Of a stretch of 64,000 nt of DNA, positions 32,491-45,688 are shown piece after piece (position 1 is the stretch's first letter; the number at the start of each line of letters is the position of its first letter). The notes below the pieces were generated by a model, which had not been told where the DNA came from, searched no databases, and saw only the letters and a program-made list of their open reading frames with translations. The position numbers and the translations under genes were made by a program. Source of the DNA: Dichetophora obliterata (lineage: Eukaryota; Arthropoda; Insecta; Diptera; Sciomyzidae); contig OY986439.1 of assembly GCA_963920525.1 (NCBI GenBank), forward strand, positions 44,565,193 through 44,629,192, read 5' to 3'.

Positions 32491-33673
32491 AAAATGTGCA
32501 ATAGCAATTTGGGAAAGAAGTAACAAGCTTTGCAAATAAATTCAATTTTTTGTGAAAAATATATTACTAAATCAATTCTGTAACTGCAGCGAATTCAAAG
32601 TAAAAATATCAGTCGTAGCGATTTTAGCAAAAATGTTTGCTGAAAATTTTGGGTTACCTTGAAACTTAATAATTAATTACCATGAATTAATGATATTTTT
32701 ACATATATTGCCATTTTAGTAAATTTTTTTAGAATGTAAGGAGTTTCTTGCAAGTACATAATGTTTCAAATTAATAATAAACTTAGATGAACAAAAACAT
32801 GTATACTTAGTATATTTCTTGGACATTTTTATCTTTTAATAGCATTTTAGTAAAAAAAAGTTTGAAATAATAGATCTGCTGCTGAACTATTTTTTGAACA
32901 AACACTTGCAAGTTACAAAATTTAAAAATATATCTTGAAAATCATATGCACTTTTATTGAATTCGATATAATTTTGTGTTTAAGTTTTCATGCTTTTGCT
33001 CTAATTCTCCATAAATTTAAAATTTTTGAATAATAATAAAATATGATTTTACACACCATTTTAACAAGAAGTTATTGCAATTTCATAACAAAAAGGAGGT
33101 ATTTTATGCAAGCTATTTGTTCAAATGAAAACAGAATTTTGTAAAAAATACCAAAAAATTTCATAAATTTTTCAGAACGGAAGCATACTCAATTTTCACA
33201 ATTATATTTTTCAAAGGACAATGAAAAATTGTCAATTTGGATTATTTGACAGGAAATTTTGTATAGTAAAAAATAAAAAATGTGACTTTTATCGTAAAAT
33301 GCACTCAACAAAAATAGTATTCGATCAACAAGCCATAGTAAAAAACCAAATAAATAAAAAACACAATCAAGAAAAATTTGAAATTTAATTAATTTTGCAT
33401 ATTTATGTGGCATATCCTTACTTTAAATATCATATTTGTACCAATAGGTTTTTGTAATGAAAACTCCATTTTATAAAATACATTAAGAGTACACCGCGGC
33501 GTATGAGCAACATTAATTAAAAGTTAAATTTGATGAAAGGACGTTTAAACTATAATTTTCCCATTTACGGGAATTTCTGTAAAAGTAGGCGTGTCCATTT
33601 TACTAAATGAGGTAAAATTAATTCATATATATAAGAACCATATTAATATAATACTCTAAATCTTATGATATTA
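32491..33673. other. AT-rich spacer, no gene recognised
   Basis: Very AT-rich with scattered short open frames that carry no conserved motif. Nothing supportable. Confidence 0.4.
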
Positions 33674-33675
33674 TA

Positions 33676-34604
33676 CAGCGTCAATCAAAGTAACTGTCGC
33701 ACCTATATTAATACCAATTACACAAAAAGAAGCAACTCTGGAAAACATATGTTGTTTTTTTACGACTCTGGCATTAATTTTATACTTATTGCATGAACCT
33801 TTTCAAAAAATTTGTCAATAATAATAATATTGCGAAAGAAAATAAGTGCACAGATCCTTCGCCGGCATGCAGGTTGCAGTATCATATTTTCCGACAAAAA
33901 CTCTTGTTTTTGCAAGCAAGCCACAACTCGCAAAATGATAGAGTGTACGCAGCTTGCATGGCAGAAATTTCTAAAGAAAAAAAAAAACCATTGAAAGATT
34001 TCAAAATGTTTTGTCAATTATGATTTGGGGCGCTTTCTCCGAAAAAGGCAAATTGCCCCTTTTTCTTATCGAAAAAGGCGTTAAAATAATTCGGAATATT
34101 ACTGAGAACATGTTTTAAAGAACTATCTTATGCAGCATGCCAAGCAAATTTACAGAGGGGTCACTTTTGTTTTCAGCAAGATTCTTTTCTAGCACAAAAG
34201 GCTAAAATCGTTCAAAAGGTGGTGCAGAGCAAATTTGCCATGTTTTAGTTCTGTTGAAAGAATGACCTCCGTCATCCCCTGAGCTAAACCCTATGGACTT
34301 TTCTATTTGGGGTATAATGCTGAGCAAATTAACGAACATAAACAAATGCCGGTAGATAAACTTCAGCGATGATCAATGAAAATATCAGATGATATACCTG
34401 AAAACCAGATGCGTTCCGTATGCTCGTCTTTCACAAATTGTTTTAAATTTTTAAAAAAATTAATGTTGAAAGATTCGAATTCAATAATGAGGAATTATAA
34501 AAAATACTTGAAATAAAAAATAATTTTTTTTGTTTAATAAAGTTTATACAGTGCTTTTGATTTATGGCATAAAACAAGTGCGACAGTTATTTTAATTCAC
34601 GCTG
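33676..34604 (+). mobile_element. Tc1/mariner-type element with dead transposase, TA flanks
   Basis: Left end CAGCGTCAATCAAAGTAACT and, inverted, right end CAGCGTGAATTAAAATAACT, continuing GTCGCAC; TA at 33674-33675 and 34605-34606. Inside, piecewise translation gives the C-terminal half of a transposase: GAFSEKG-like sequence near 34030, SSPELNPMDFSIWG near 34275-34315 (the third catalytic region), and MRSVCSSFTNCF. The N-terminal DNA-binding domains and the first catalytic region are missing, and several stops occur, so it is an internally deleted, inactive copy. The 29-bp end match is good. Confidence 0.8.
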
Positions 34605-34606
34605 TA

Positions 34607-36686
34607 TATATTTTTCATGTGCTCATGCACACAATATCATGTAAATAGCTCTATTTATATGACTTTTTATAAAGGTGTTGTGTGTACAACCCAAAAACAA
34701 ATAAAAACAAACAAATAATAATAACAAACAGACCACCTAGTCACAAGTAAGGTCATCAACGTAAACACACCTTGAAACACTGAGCACATGTAAGTGCAAT
34801 ATGATCAAGCTGAGTAGTGCAACATAAGTTAAAACAATAAAACGGCATGAACGTAAACAATAAAAGAAATAGTGATTATAAATGATTCACGCATGTTGGC
34901 TAAGCGCAAGCAGCCACTTCTAGTATTAACAAACAGTCGATCTTATTGCAACTTGCACATGTGGGTCATTGCATGTGACCAAATATTTAGTATTGCATTT
35001 TCGCGGAAGACACAAAATGCAAGTTTGCATATTTGGTTATATCAATTAATGATTGGTCTAATTAAATATGTTGGAAATGTGACTGGAAAATGGGTGTGTC
35101 TTAGAATAAGAAAAATTGTAACAAATTGTTATAAAAGAAAATTAAATTTAAAAAAAATGATTATACACATGAAAGTCATACTGGCAGCATTGCCTTCTTT
35201 TTATATACAAAATCGGCCTTGTGGCCTTTATACACAGCGCGGCTCGCTTAAAAGCCAAAACCTTTGTTTCGAATATTTAGTTAGGATTCTTAAATATTTT
35301 TAAACAAAGTTTCAAACGTAACAAAGGTTTTATATTTTTAATGACGACTCCTTGTGTGTGCATAAAAAGAATGATTTTTTACCAATTTTATCCAATCTCA
35401 ATAGAGTATATTTAAGTTTAGTGGGAACCGTGGAACACTGATTGAGTGCCTGGCCCGCAAGAAAAGAGCGACTGAGTTTAATCCTCACCTTCTGCACGTA
35501 ACGCTGTTTCAATTAAAATTAATACTTCAATGCTTGAGTAACATTCTGTAACGATCAAGAGCTTAAAATACTTCATATACTCGTACATATTAAATAGTAA
35601 AAACTTATGCCTATTCCAAAAAAACTCTGGTAATTTCTCAATTAATCTTATAGAAGCTTTAAATTATACCCATTAAAATGTGAAAATTCGTATTTATATA
35701 ATTTTCAAGGATAACGCTAAAAGGATACAAAGAAAATCCAAACAAGCGAACACACGTCGTTAAATGTAAGTAAATCTTTCAATTTTATTGGCCAAAAGTT
35801 TAAATATAAAAGGAAACACATATAAAATTGGGAGCATTCAGAAATATGTAAGCAAAATGAACATGTTATCCTTGAATAAATTTCAACGCATGCGGCTAAT
35901 TTAAAAAGAAAATAAAACAACCATCAAAAACAACAAAAACCGAAACTTTCAAAACAAAAACACCAAAAACAACAAACAGCAAAACAAAAAACGTAAACAA
36001 CAACACCAAAGTCTTAGGGTTCGGTTGAAATTCGTCAAATATTTTGAACAGGTACAAAAAAGATTTCGAGCGAAAGAGAGGAAAAGCATGATAAAAATAA
36101 CCAAAGGAAGGACTGAGGAGGCAATTTGAAAGTATTATAAATCAAATGAAATGAAATGTACAGAAATTCCAGTAAAAGCTAACAACAAGGCGCACTGAAA
36201 TTAAAGCAATGAAAAAAATTATCAAAGTTAAATAAAAAGATTTAAAAATGCAGAAATTTAAGGTATATCAAGGAAAAATACACAAACATTTAACAAAGTG
36301 TCGGAACTTCAAGTTATGATTTAAAGCATTTTATAGAAGAAAATTTGTAAAATATGAATGAGTGTAAAAGGGAAAAAATTGATAGAAAATTCAAAGACAT
36401 GAAAACAACATTAGAAAAATAAAGAAAGAGAATCTTTATAAACAAATAGATAAATTTAAATAGATAAAAATATAGACAGTGAAGAACAAAGAACACATGA
36501 TAGCTATTTAGGGAAAACAAAAGATATATATTTTTTAGAAAGAAAAAGCAGAAAAAATAGCAATATATATCTAGTGAAAGACACGAAAAAGCAAAAAAAT
36601 AAGAAGATTAAAGGAAAAAAAAGTAAGAGTTATTTGTAAAAATATAGTTATAATAAGTTATATGTATTTTAAGTGTTATTTGTGAA
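34607..36686. other. Intergenic, AC/AAC-rich in part
   Basis: No gene. At 35905-36010 the plus strand is a purine-rich AACAAAAAC-type low-complexity stretch. The open frame at 34872-35303 has no recognisable motif. The last 400 bases become A-rich (AAAGAAAAAG) before the hexamer array. Confidence 0.4.
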
Positions 36687-39600
36687 GTTATAGTTATAGT
36701 TATAGTTATAGTTATAGTTATAGTTATAGTTATAGTTATAGTTATAGTTATAGTTATAGTTATAGTTATAGTTATAGTTATAGTTATAGTTATAGTTATA
36801 GTTATAGTTATAGTTATAGTTATAGTTATAGTTATAGTTATAGTTATAGTTATAGTTATAGTTATAGTTATAGTTATAGTTATAGTTATAGTTATAGTTA
36901 TAGTTATAGTTATAGTTATAGTTATAGTTATAGTTATAGTTATAGTTATAGTTATAGTTATAGTTATAGTTATAGTTATAGTTATAGTTATAGTTATAGT
37001 TATAGTTATAGTTATAGTTATAGTTATAGTTATAGTTATAGTTATAGTTATAGTTATAGTTATAGTTATAGTTATAGTTATATTTATAGTTATAGTTATA
37101 GTTATAGTTATAGTTATAGTTATAGTTATATTTATAGTTATAGTTATAGTTATAGTTATAGTTATAGTTATAGTTATAGTTATAGTTATAGTTATAGTTA
37201 TAGTTATAGTTATAGTTATAGTTATAGTTATAGTTATAGTTATAGTTATAGTTATAGTTATAGTTATAGTTATAGTTATAGTTATAGTTATAGTTATAGT
37301 TATAGTTATAGTTATAGTTATAGTTATAGTTATAGTTATAGTTATAGTTATAGTTATAGTTATAGTTATAGTTATAGTTATAGTTATAGTTATAGTTATA
37401 GTTATAGTTATAGTTATAGTTATAGTTATAGTTATAGTTATAGTTATAGTTATAGTTATAGTTATAGTTATAGTTATAGTTATAGTTATAGTTATAGTTA
37501 TAGTTATAGTTATAGTTATAGTTATAGTTATAGTTATAGTTATAGTTATAGTTATAGTTATAGTTATAGTTATAGTTATAGTTATAGTTATAGTTATAGT
37601 TATAGTTATAGTTATAGTTATAGTTATAGTTATAGTTATAGTTATAGTTATAGTTATAGTTATAGTTATAGTTATAGTTATAGTTATAGTTATAGTTATA
37701 GTTATAGTTATAGTTATAGTTATAGTTATAGTTATAGTTATAGTTATAGTTATAGTTATAGTTATAGTTATAGTTATAGTTATAGTTATAGTTATAGTTA
37801 TAGTTATAGTTATAGTTATAGTTATAGTTATAGTTATAGTTATAGTTATAGTTATAGTTATAGTTATAGTTATAGTTATAGTTATAGTTATAGTTATAGT
37901 TATAGTTATAGTTATAGTTATAGTTATAGTTATAGTTATAGTTATAGTTATAGTTATAGTTATAGTTATAGTTATAGTTATAGTTATAGTTATAGTTATA
38001 GTTATAGTTATAGTTATAGTTATAGTTATAGTTATAGTTATAGTTATAGTTATAGTTATAGTTATAGTTATAGTTATAGTTATAGTTATAGTTATAGTTA
38101 TAGTTATAGTTATAGTTATAGTTATAGTTATAGTTATAGTTATAGTTATAGTTATAGTTATAGTTATAGTTATAGTTATAGTTATAGTTATAGTTATAGT
38201 TATAGTTATAGTTATAGTTATAGTTATAGTTATAGTTATAGTTATAGTTATAGTTATAGTTATAGTTATAGTTATAGTTATAGTTATAGTTATAGTTATA
38301 GTTATAGTTATAGTTATAGTTATAGTTATAGTTATAGTTATAGTTATAGTTATAGTTATAGTTATAGTTATAGTTATAGTTATAGTTATAGTTATAGTTA
38401 TAGTTATAGTTATAGTTATAGTTATAGTTATAGTTATAGTTATAGTTATAGTTATAGTTATAGTTATAGTTATAGTTATAGTTATAGTTATAGTTATAGT
38501 TATAGTTATAGTTATAGTTATAGTTATAGTTATAGTTATAGTTATAGTTATAGTTATAGTTATAGTTATAGTTATAGTTATAGTTATAGTTATAGTTATA
38601 GTTATAGTTATAGTTAAAGTTAAAGTTATAGTTATAGTTATAGTTATAGTTATAGTTATAGTTATAGTTATAGTTATAGTTATAGTTATAGTTATAGTTA
38701 TAGTTATAGTTATAGTTATAGTTATAGTTATAGTTATAGTTATAGTTATAGTTATAGTTATAGTTATAGTTATAGTTATAGTTATAGTTATAGTTATAGT
38801 TATAGTTATAGTTATAGTTATAGTTATAGTTATAGTTATAGTTATAGTTATAGTTATAGTTATAGTTATAGTTATAGTTATAGTTATAGTTATAGTTATA
38901 GTTATAGTTATAGTTATAGTTATAGTTATAGTTATAGTTATAGTTATAGTTATAGTTATAGTTATAGTTATAGTTATAGTTATAGTTATAGTTATAGTTA
39001 TAGTTATAGTTATAGTTATAGTTATAGTTATAGTTATAGTTATAGTTATAGTTATAGTTATAGTTATAGTTATAGTTATAGTTATAGTTATAGTTATAGT
39101 TATAGTTATAGTTATAGTTATAGTTATAGTTATAGTTATAGTTATAGTTATAGTTATAGTTATAGTTATAGTTATAGTTATAGTTATAGTTATAGTTATA
39201 GTTATAGTTATAGTTATAGTTATAGTTATAGTTATAGTTATAGTTATAGTTATAGTTATAGTTATAGTTATAGTTATAGTTATAGTTATAGTTATAGTTA
39301 TAGTTATAGTTATAGTTATAGTTATAGTTATAGTTATAGTTATAGTTATAGTTATAGTTATAGTTATAGTTATAGTTATAGTTATAGTTATAGTTATAGT
39401 TATAGTTATAGTTATAGTTATAGTTATAGTTATAGTTATAGTTATAGTTATAGTTATAGTTATAGTTATAGTTATAGTTATAGTTATAGTTATAGTTATA
39501 GTTATAGTTATAGTTATAGTTATAGTTATAGTTATAGTTATAGTTATAGTTATAGTTATAGTTATAGTTATAGTTATAGTTATAGTTATAGTTATAGTTA

Positions 39601-39887
39601 TAGTTATAGTTATAGTTATAGTTATAGTTATAGTTATAGTTATAGTTATAGTTATAGTTATAGTTATAGTTATAGTTATAGTTATAGTTATAGTTATAGT
39701 TATAGTTATAGTTATAGTTATAGTTATAGTTATAGTTATAGTTATAGTTATAGTTATAGTTATAGTTATAGTTATAGTTATAGTTATAGTTATAGTTATA
39801 GTTATAGTTATAGTTATAGTTATAGTTATAGTTATAGTTATAGTTATAGTTATAGTTATAGTTATAGTTATAGTAATAGTTATAGTA
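36687..39887. repeat. Hexanucleotide array (GTTATA)n, about 3.2 kb
   Basis: About 530 tandem copies of GTTATA (inverse TATAAC), almost perfect. I see interruptions only at about 37082 and 37130 (a G to T change each), at 38615-38622 (two units with A for T) and at the right edge, where units decay into AGTAATAG, AGTAGTTAG and AGAGTAAG. The unit is a multiple of three, so one minus-strand frame stays open as Thr-Ile repeats for over 1,000 residues; that is an artefact of the repeat. The array has no relation to telomere repeats I know from flies. Its exact length in an assembly is suspect. Confidence 0.97.
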
Positions 39888-40061
39888 GTTAGAGTAAGAG
39901 TAAGAATCAGAGTCGAATTCAAGTAATAGCTAGATTTACAGTTAGAATTACAGCTACCCCTAAAGGAAGAGTAAGCGTGAGAGTAAGGAGTAAAAAGATT
40001 TATTTTGACGAAGTGTTAGGACAAGTATTAGAACAAGGACTAAGACAAGGATCAGGGCACA
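39888..40061. repeat. Degenerate purine-rich hexamer repeats
   Basis: After the array the sequence passes through AGAGTAAG-type units and then GGACAAG/GAACAAGGACTAAGACAAGG units. The same GACAAGG phrase continues at 40885-40925, so the foldback at 40062 has split this stretch. Confidence 0.6.
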
Positions 40062-40884
40062 CATGGATCATTCTTTTACAAATCGCACGAATTGTGCAAA
40101 AAATTTGACATTTTTAAATTGTCTGAAAATTTTTAATTTTATTTACGTAAAATAAGCTTACCTAATAAGTGTATCGGGACTTTTCTCTGGAAAACTTTTT
40201 TACGTTATACCGTTAGTTCAAAATTGTGAAAAATGACAACATTTTGTCAATCGTTATTAACATTTGTTAATATAAAACATTTGTTACTTAAATCGCAAAA
40301 TCGCGGGCTTAAATATTTCGATTTACTTTGTTTTGAGCCCGTTAGATAGATAATTTCTTGTTCTTTAACTTTACATTAAAATTTATTTCCTACGATTTAA
40401 AATAAATGTATAAAAATTGAATAAACTTTTCAAGTGGCTTTTTCATGCCATTAACCCAAGTAAATTACATTTTTACATATACACATAAGGCGCGCGATGA
40501 ACAAAAATGTACATAAAATCTATATAAAATCGCTTAATTTTTTTGAGAATTTTGTATTTCGTAAAAATGTATGACGCGTTGACTGATGCTGTTAATGTCA
40601 TTTACCTGGATGCTGATTGGCATGCAAAAGCCGTCAGAAAAATTTATTCAATTTTTATACATTTATTTAAAATCGTAAAAAAAGAAATTTTGCCATAGAA
40701 TTAAAGAACAACAAATTATTTATATAACGGGCTCAGAACGAACTAAATCGAACTAAATTTTTCCGAGAAAAATCTTGATACACGTGTGAGATTATTTTAC
40801 GTAAAGAATGTTAATTTTTTTTTCTCGCTGAATCCGAGACATCAAATCCTGGAAGGTGTGCGATTTGTATAAGAATGACCCATA
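40062..40884. mobile_element. Foldback element, about 820 bp, in the degenerate repeat
   Basis: Left end CATGGATCATTCTTTTACAA and inverted right end ATATGGGTCATTCTTATACA continue as AAATCGCAC. The pairing continues for most of the length: TTTACGTAAAATAA, ACTTTTCTCTGGAAAA, TAACGGGCTCA-type and TTTTTATACATTTATTT blocks occur in both arms. The arms are roughly 40062-40440 and 40636-40884, with a loop of about 195 bp. There is no coding capacity. Confidence 0.75.
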
Positions 40885-42477
40885 TTGGAACAGGGACTAG
40901 GACAAGAACTTTAACAAGGCTTGGAAACCCTAAGCTTTAAGAATTGTTGACCAGTGACTACGTCAGGGATTAAGATATGTTGTCACGTCAAAGTACTTAC
41001 GGGTGTGTTGAGGACACACCTAACCTTACCCTCTTTTATTAAAATTTTTTGTACATTCAAAACTGTTGCTGGCATTTTTTTCTGGTATCAGTTGCAAATG
41101 GTCGCTGTGGCGGTTAAGGAAACGTTTAAAAAAAAAAAAAAGTAAATTATTGATTCAATTGTAGAAAGAGTTATTGAGCAAGAGATAGAGTTGAATATAA
41201 AAAGCAGAAAAAGGGCAAAAGTGCAAAAAAGAAAAAAAAATTAAAAAAAGTTAGGCTGATTAGTCCCAAAACACAAGAGCAGATAAACTAAGTTTAAACT
41301 TATTGATACTTAAATCATGTTAAACCATTACAATAGGATTAAAAAAAAATCAAAACCAAATGACGAAGAAAACAAAAGCATACAAAAAGTAATAGAAAAG
41401 AAAATTTATCAAGAACATCGACCTACTAAAGAACAATGTTTATACAAAATGCCCATTAAACATTTTCGGTTTTTATCTTCTCTCTCTACTGCCTCAGGTG
41501 CTGCTGCCACCGATGCCGTTGCCGTTGCCGTTGCTATTGCTGCTGCTGTTGCAAATAATGTGGCAACAGTTGATTTGCAACCAAATGCCGAAATAAAAAA
41601 AAGCACGAAAACGACAGCAAAAAATCGAAATAAAGAAAACAACTTTGAAATGTAAAAATAATACAAATGACGCTGAGTGACGTCGTGACGTGAGCAGCGT
41701 AAGCAAAAGCTTGCACATGTCTGTTTTTAGCCTTGAGGGGCAAATATGTATAAAAAATAGGGGTATTGCAAGCGACAGAACTACACATTAGACCAGTTTT
41801 GGGCCAATAAGGAATCTTGCTATACTTCACTGAAAGCTTTTAGCGAGAAAAAAGCTTAGCGCAGAAGTATTTTGCATACAGACACAGCTTAAACGCTTCA
41901 ACTTGAACTTGAAATATTTTGCAGACACGATGGCGCCACCGAACTGACGTAGAAGAGCTTCTGTATTGTTTTTATTTTTGCAGAAGTTCTGGAATTCCTA
42001 TAGCTTGTTGCGCCATCTGCACTCGAGTGCTTGGGAAGTGCTTTTTTTTGCAAAAGGTTGAAAGCTACGTTAGCTGGAAGGCTTAGCAAGCTTTGTTATC
42101 ACAATTTACAACAACAGCTAGAAGTAAGTGTTGTTGTTGCTATTTGCGTTGTCTGAAAAAACTTTTTCGCACTGTTGCGCTGTCGTGCTGCTGAGGCTGA
42201 TATCGTCGGAATCCTGGCCGTGGCAGACAAAAATACAATTAGGTCCTTTTATTTGCTATATTAACAGGACTCAGCTGGAAAACAGCTTCAGTTCGGTGAG
42301 ATATTTTGTGGATTCGACAACGCTTGGAATTCGAAGGAAATCCTATAAGAAAAACTTAAGCGGGAAGAAATTATTTTCAAAATTCTGTTAAACAAAAAAC
42401 AAAAACAAACAAAAAAAAACCGAAATTTAAATTCTTTGTTTAAAAAATTCGATTTGTGTTTTAAACAAAAAAATATA
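40885..42477. other. Intergenic, low complexity, with GCN repeats near 41497-41560
   Basis: The segment 41497-41560 is a GCN/CAG-type trinucleotide repeat: alanine and valine on the plus strand, asparagine, serine and glycine (opa-like) on the minus. Open frames on both strands here owe their length to the repeat. I cannot assign a gene. The flanks are A-rich. Confidence 0.4.
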
Positions 42478-42660
42478 TATATTGTGCATAAATTTAAAAT
42501 AAAACAACTGGCAAAATTAACAGGCTTTTTGGGAATTATAACTTAGTTAAACATTGTTTTCCCCAAAAATAAAAATAATAATACTTACTGTTTTGAAAAA
42601 AAAAATTTAAAACAATTTTACAAATTTTCAATGCAAAAAAGCTTTGGTTAAAAAAATTCT
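42478..42660 (+). repeat. Direct duplication, copy 1 (second copy 43453-43636)
   Basis: TAAATTTAAAATAAAACAAC, TTATAACTTAGTTAAA, TTTTCCCCAAA and AAAAAAGCTTTGG occur in the same order and spacing in both copies, which lie about 970 bp apart. It is non-coding. Confidence 0.7.
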
Positions 42661-43452
42661 ATAAATAAATTAAATTTAATGAGAGAAAGCAACATTTTTA
42701 TGTAATAAAAATAGTTCAAAAATGGCAAAAAGTTTCTAAGGATTTATAAATAATAAATGTGTAAAGGATTTGTTAATTCTTTAAAGGCACTTTCGAATTA
42801 AAAATAATATATGCAATTAGCTCAGTTTTGAAAAAAAAAAAAATTAAATCGTATTCTTACAAAATTTACTGCAATTTTATAACACTTTCAAAACTGTTCG
42901 GATTATATAGCAAAAACAAAGCTAATGTACATAAGATCTAATCAATAGCATTTTAAGATATTACAAGTCATAAGAGAACCCTTAAAAGTCCTGTAACCCT
43001 TAAAACACCAAATAAAAAAAATAATAGGGATATATTTTAAAATACGAGCAACTAAATTTTGTGCACTTTAAAACAAAAAGAAGTGATTAACCGCAATTTT
43101 AAGTGAAACATTTACTTTATAAATAAAATTCAATTTTAAAAATAATATATTAAAAAAATAAAACTAACTCAGTAATCAGTAAGCAACAAGTGCATCATAA
43201 AAACACTAATAAAAAAAATTGTTGAACCAAAAATTTACTGTAGTAAATGGATAAAAAAAGACAATAAAAAAATGAGTTACCAAGTGTTACATAATAAGTT
43301 AATAATAATAATTGTTGTAAATCAGTAGAAACTAAAAATATTTTAAAAACTTTTAACTAACGAAGCTTTTCAAGTTTTAACTGCATTCGAACAAGAGAAA
43401 GCGATAAAAAAAACAAGGTTGGTAACGCAAAAAATATTTCAAAATTTTTTAC
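42661..43452. other. Spacer between duplicated copies, no gene
   Basis: AT-rich; nothing recognisable. Confidence 0.4.
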
Positions 43453-43636
43453 TTTCTTGTGTATAAATTTAAAATAAAACAACTGGCAAAATTTAGATTA
43501 TTGGGAGTTATAACTTAGTTAAAATTTTTTTCCCCAAACCAAAAAATAATAAAAATAAGGTTTTGAAAAAAAATTCAAAACAATTTTAAAAATTTTCATT
43601 GGAAAAAAGCTTTGGCTAAAGAATACTCTATTCTCT
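43453..43636 (+). repeat. Direct duplication, copy 2
   Basis: Second copy of the block at 42478-42660, with small gaps and substitutions. Confidence 0.7.
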
Positions 43637-45307
43637 TCTACTTTTCATTCTCTCAATGAAAATTTTCGAGATAAGAAAAATTATGTGTGTAATAGATTTT
43701 TTAACCCTTTGAGAACGACAAACCAACCGCTGTAAATTTTAAAATTTTTTGTGGTATTGTCATCACCAATGGTATATTTCTATACAAAAGTGAAATAAAA
43801 AAAATTTTAGAAATTTTAGAAATTTTACTGTACGTAGTGAAAAAATCCAGAAAAATCCGAAAAATCCGAAAAAAACCCTTCCGGAAAATTTATTTTTTAT
43901 TTTAATGAAGTAGCCGATTCGTAAAGGTTTTGACATAATTGGGATGAGAAAAAATATCCGCTTGCATTTGAAAATTGTTTGTGGTACCTACATATATCTG
44001 TAGTCTCTAAGAAATCGAAATTAATATGTACCTATGGATAAAAAATATTTTTTGACTTTCTAGTTTTTTCTTTCACTTAAAATGAAAACAAGTTCAAAAA
44101 ATGTGGCACACGTTAAAAGCCACATTGATTTCTAATCCTTTAGGTCCACTTTTATGAAAATATCTCGAAAATTGTGCTCACACGACTTTAAAATGTAAAT
44201 GGGTTATTTTTCACTTATTCGTCGTCAAAGGGTTAAAGCTTATATCTGGATTTGTTTTTAATATAGTTTCGAAGCTTACTGTAAATATAGCTATTTTCTA
44301 ATACTACTTATATCGAATATATAACTTATACTTATCAAATAATTTTGATAGTGATTTAACTCAATGGAGTAAAAATCTACATGTGTAAATTGTAATGTTT
44401 ATAATAGATTATGACATGGATAGAATGCATGGATGTCCTATGGATAGAATGTAAATATAAATGAAAAAAATAGTTTTGTAAAAGAGTTAAATTTTTTTAT
44501 GAAAAAAATTTCACGTATTTTGTCTTCTCCAGCAAGAACATTGGTCATACAAATAAATACAATAAAAAAATTCACAAAAAATTTTCTACCCAAAAACGTA
44601 CTCAAAACTATCACTTTACGCAAAACCTTCGCATATGGTTCAGTGGGTAGATATCTTACTTTCTCTTTTACCATAGTAATCAGTTCAACTTAAAGTAAAT
44701 TTTGAATTTGAAGTAAAATCTAGAAAATATTTAAGGACCAAAAATTTACCAAGCTTTTTTAACGAAGAAATAATTTTATCACTGTTTTTTCACAATCAAA
44801 AACTGTTTTTTAGTTCTAAACTGAATTTACTGATTACTGGTAAGCATGTTACTTGCACTTCGCTAATGAAAATCGAATTTATACAAATCTTCCTAAATTT
44901 TTCTAGTAGTTTTTCCAGTTGAAAAATAGCAATTGGATTGTCTCTAAATTAAAAATTAATATAAATTGAGTCTGATAGTTGATGCAATTTCTTAAATCTT
45001 CTGAATTCCTATTTTATACGAAAAATTGTACAGTCGTTTTTAATGGTAATTAGTAAAAATGTGTAAGTGAAGAAAGCAGTCGCTTTTAATTTTTATTATA
45101 GTATATACAGCAACCTGTAACAATATTATCGACGTTAACAGTTGATCGACATATATCCAGCTAAAAAATCTGCAAGAACAGTGCAAGAAGTGCCATTATG
45201 TTATTTGCTGCAAGTTTACGCTGTGTGCGAAAAGAACTAAATTGAGTAACAGTTACCGACTTTTTTCTAATTTATAATATTTTCCAGCATACTTTTCAGC
45301 ATACTTT
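43637..45307. other. Intergenic, no gene recognised
   Basis: AT-rich. A short direct repeat around GGATAGAATG lies near 44418 and 44442. No conserved coding motif is present. Confidence 0.4.
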
Positions 45308-45428
45308 CGGTTAGTACGCAATTGAACTGAAAAATTTGTTCAATGTAGCCAAGCTTACAACCATGATTGGAGAGTTAAAATGTCAAAATTTCGCTTTCTT
45401 TTATATGTCAGTACATTTAATTGGCGTG
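45308..45428 (+). repeat. Dispersed repeat, copy 2 (see 19686)
   Basis: Same orientation and most of the sequence of 19686-19796, including ACAACCATGATTGGAGAGTT. Confidence 0.7.
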
Positions 45429-45688
45429 GAAATTTGACTTTCAACAATAAAGTTCAAATAACACATTAAACATGACAAAATTAACTTTTACAGCATTCTT
45501 ATTCACAGTCATCTTTTCGATGATACAGTGATATATATAGAACATTTAAAGTACCATTGATAAAGAACTGAGTGACAACGGTGAAACAATAGTGAGAAAT
45601 ATGACAAATCACAACAAAACAAATTACAACTTCATTCTTAAATAAGAGAATTTTAAAACAAAACTCAGTTTTATTAAAAGTCTGGTAT

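Noticed and set aside
34872..35303. 143-residue open frame
   Set aside because: No domain or motif recognised; the surroundings are ordinary AT-rich spacer.
36687..39887. CRISPR-like repeat array
   Set aside because: The repeats are contiguous hexamers without spacers, and the genome is eukaryotic.
36608..39922. 1,104-residue open frame of Thr-Ile repeats on the minus strand
   Set aside because: It is the translation of a hexamer array whose unit has no stop in that frame. There is no codon variation, no domain and no gene context.
41317..41655. Ala/Val-rich open frame, and the overlapping Ser/Asn/Gly-rich frames on the other strand
   Set aside because: Their length depends on a GCN trinucleotide tract. 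No conserved domain, start context or splice evidence was seen.
45308..45428. Right-hand partner of a 25-kb element starting at 19686
   Set aside because: The two copies are in the same orientation and their neighbours differ; a dispersed repeat is simpler than one giant element.
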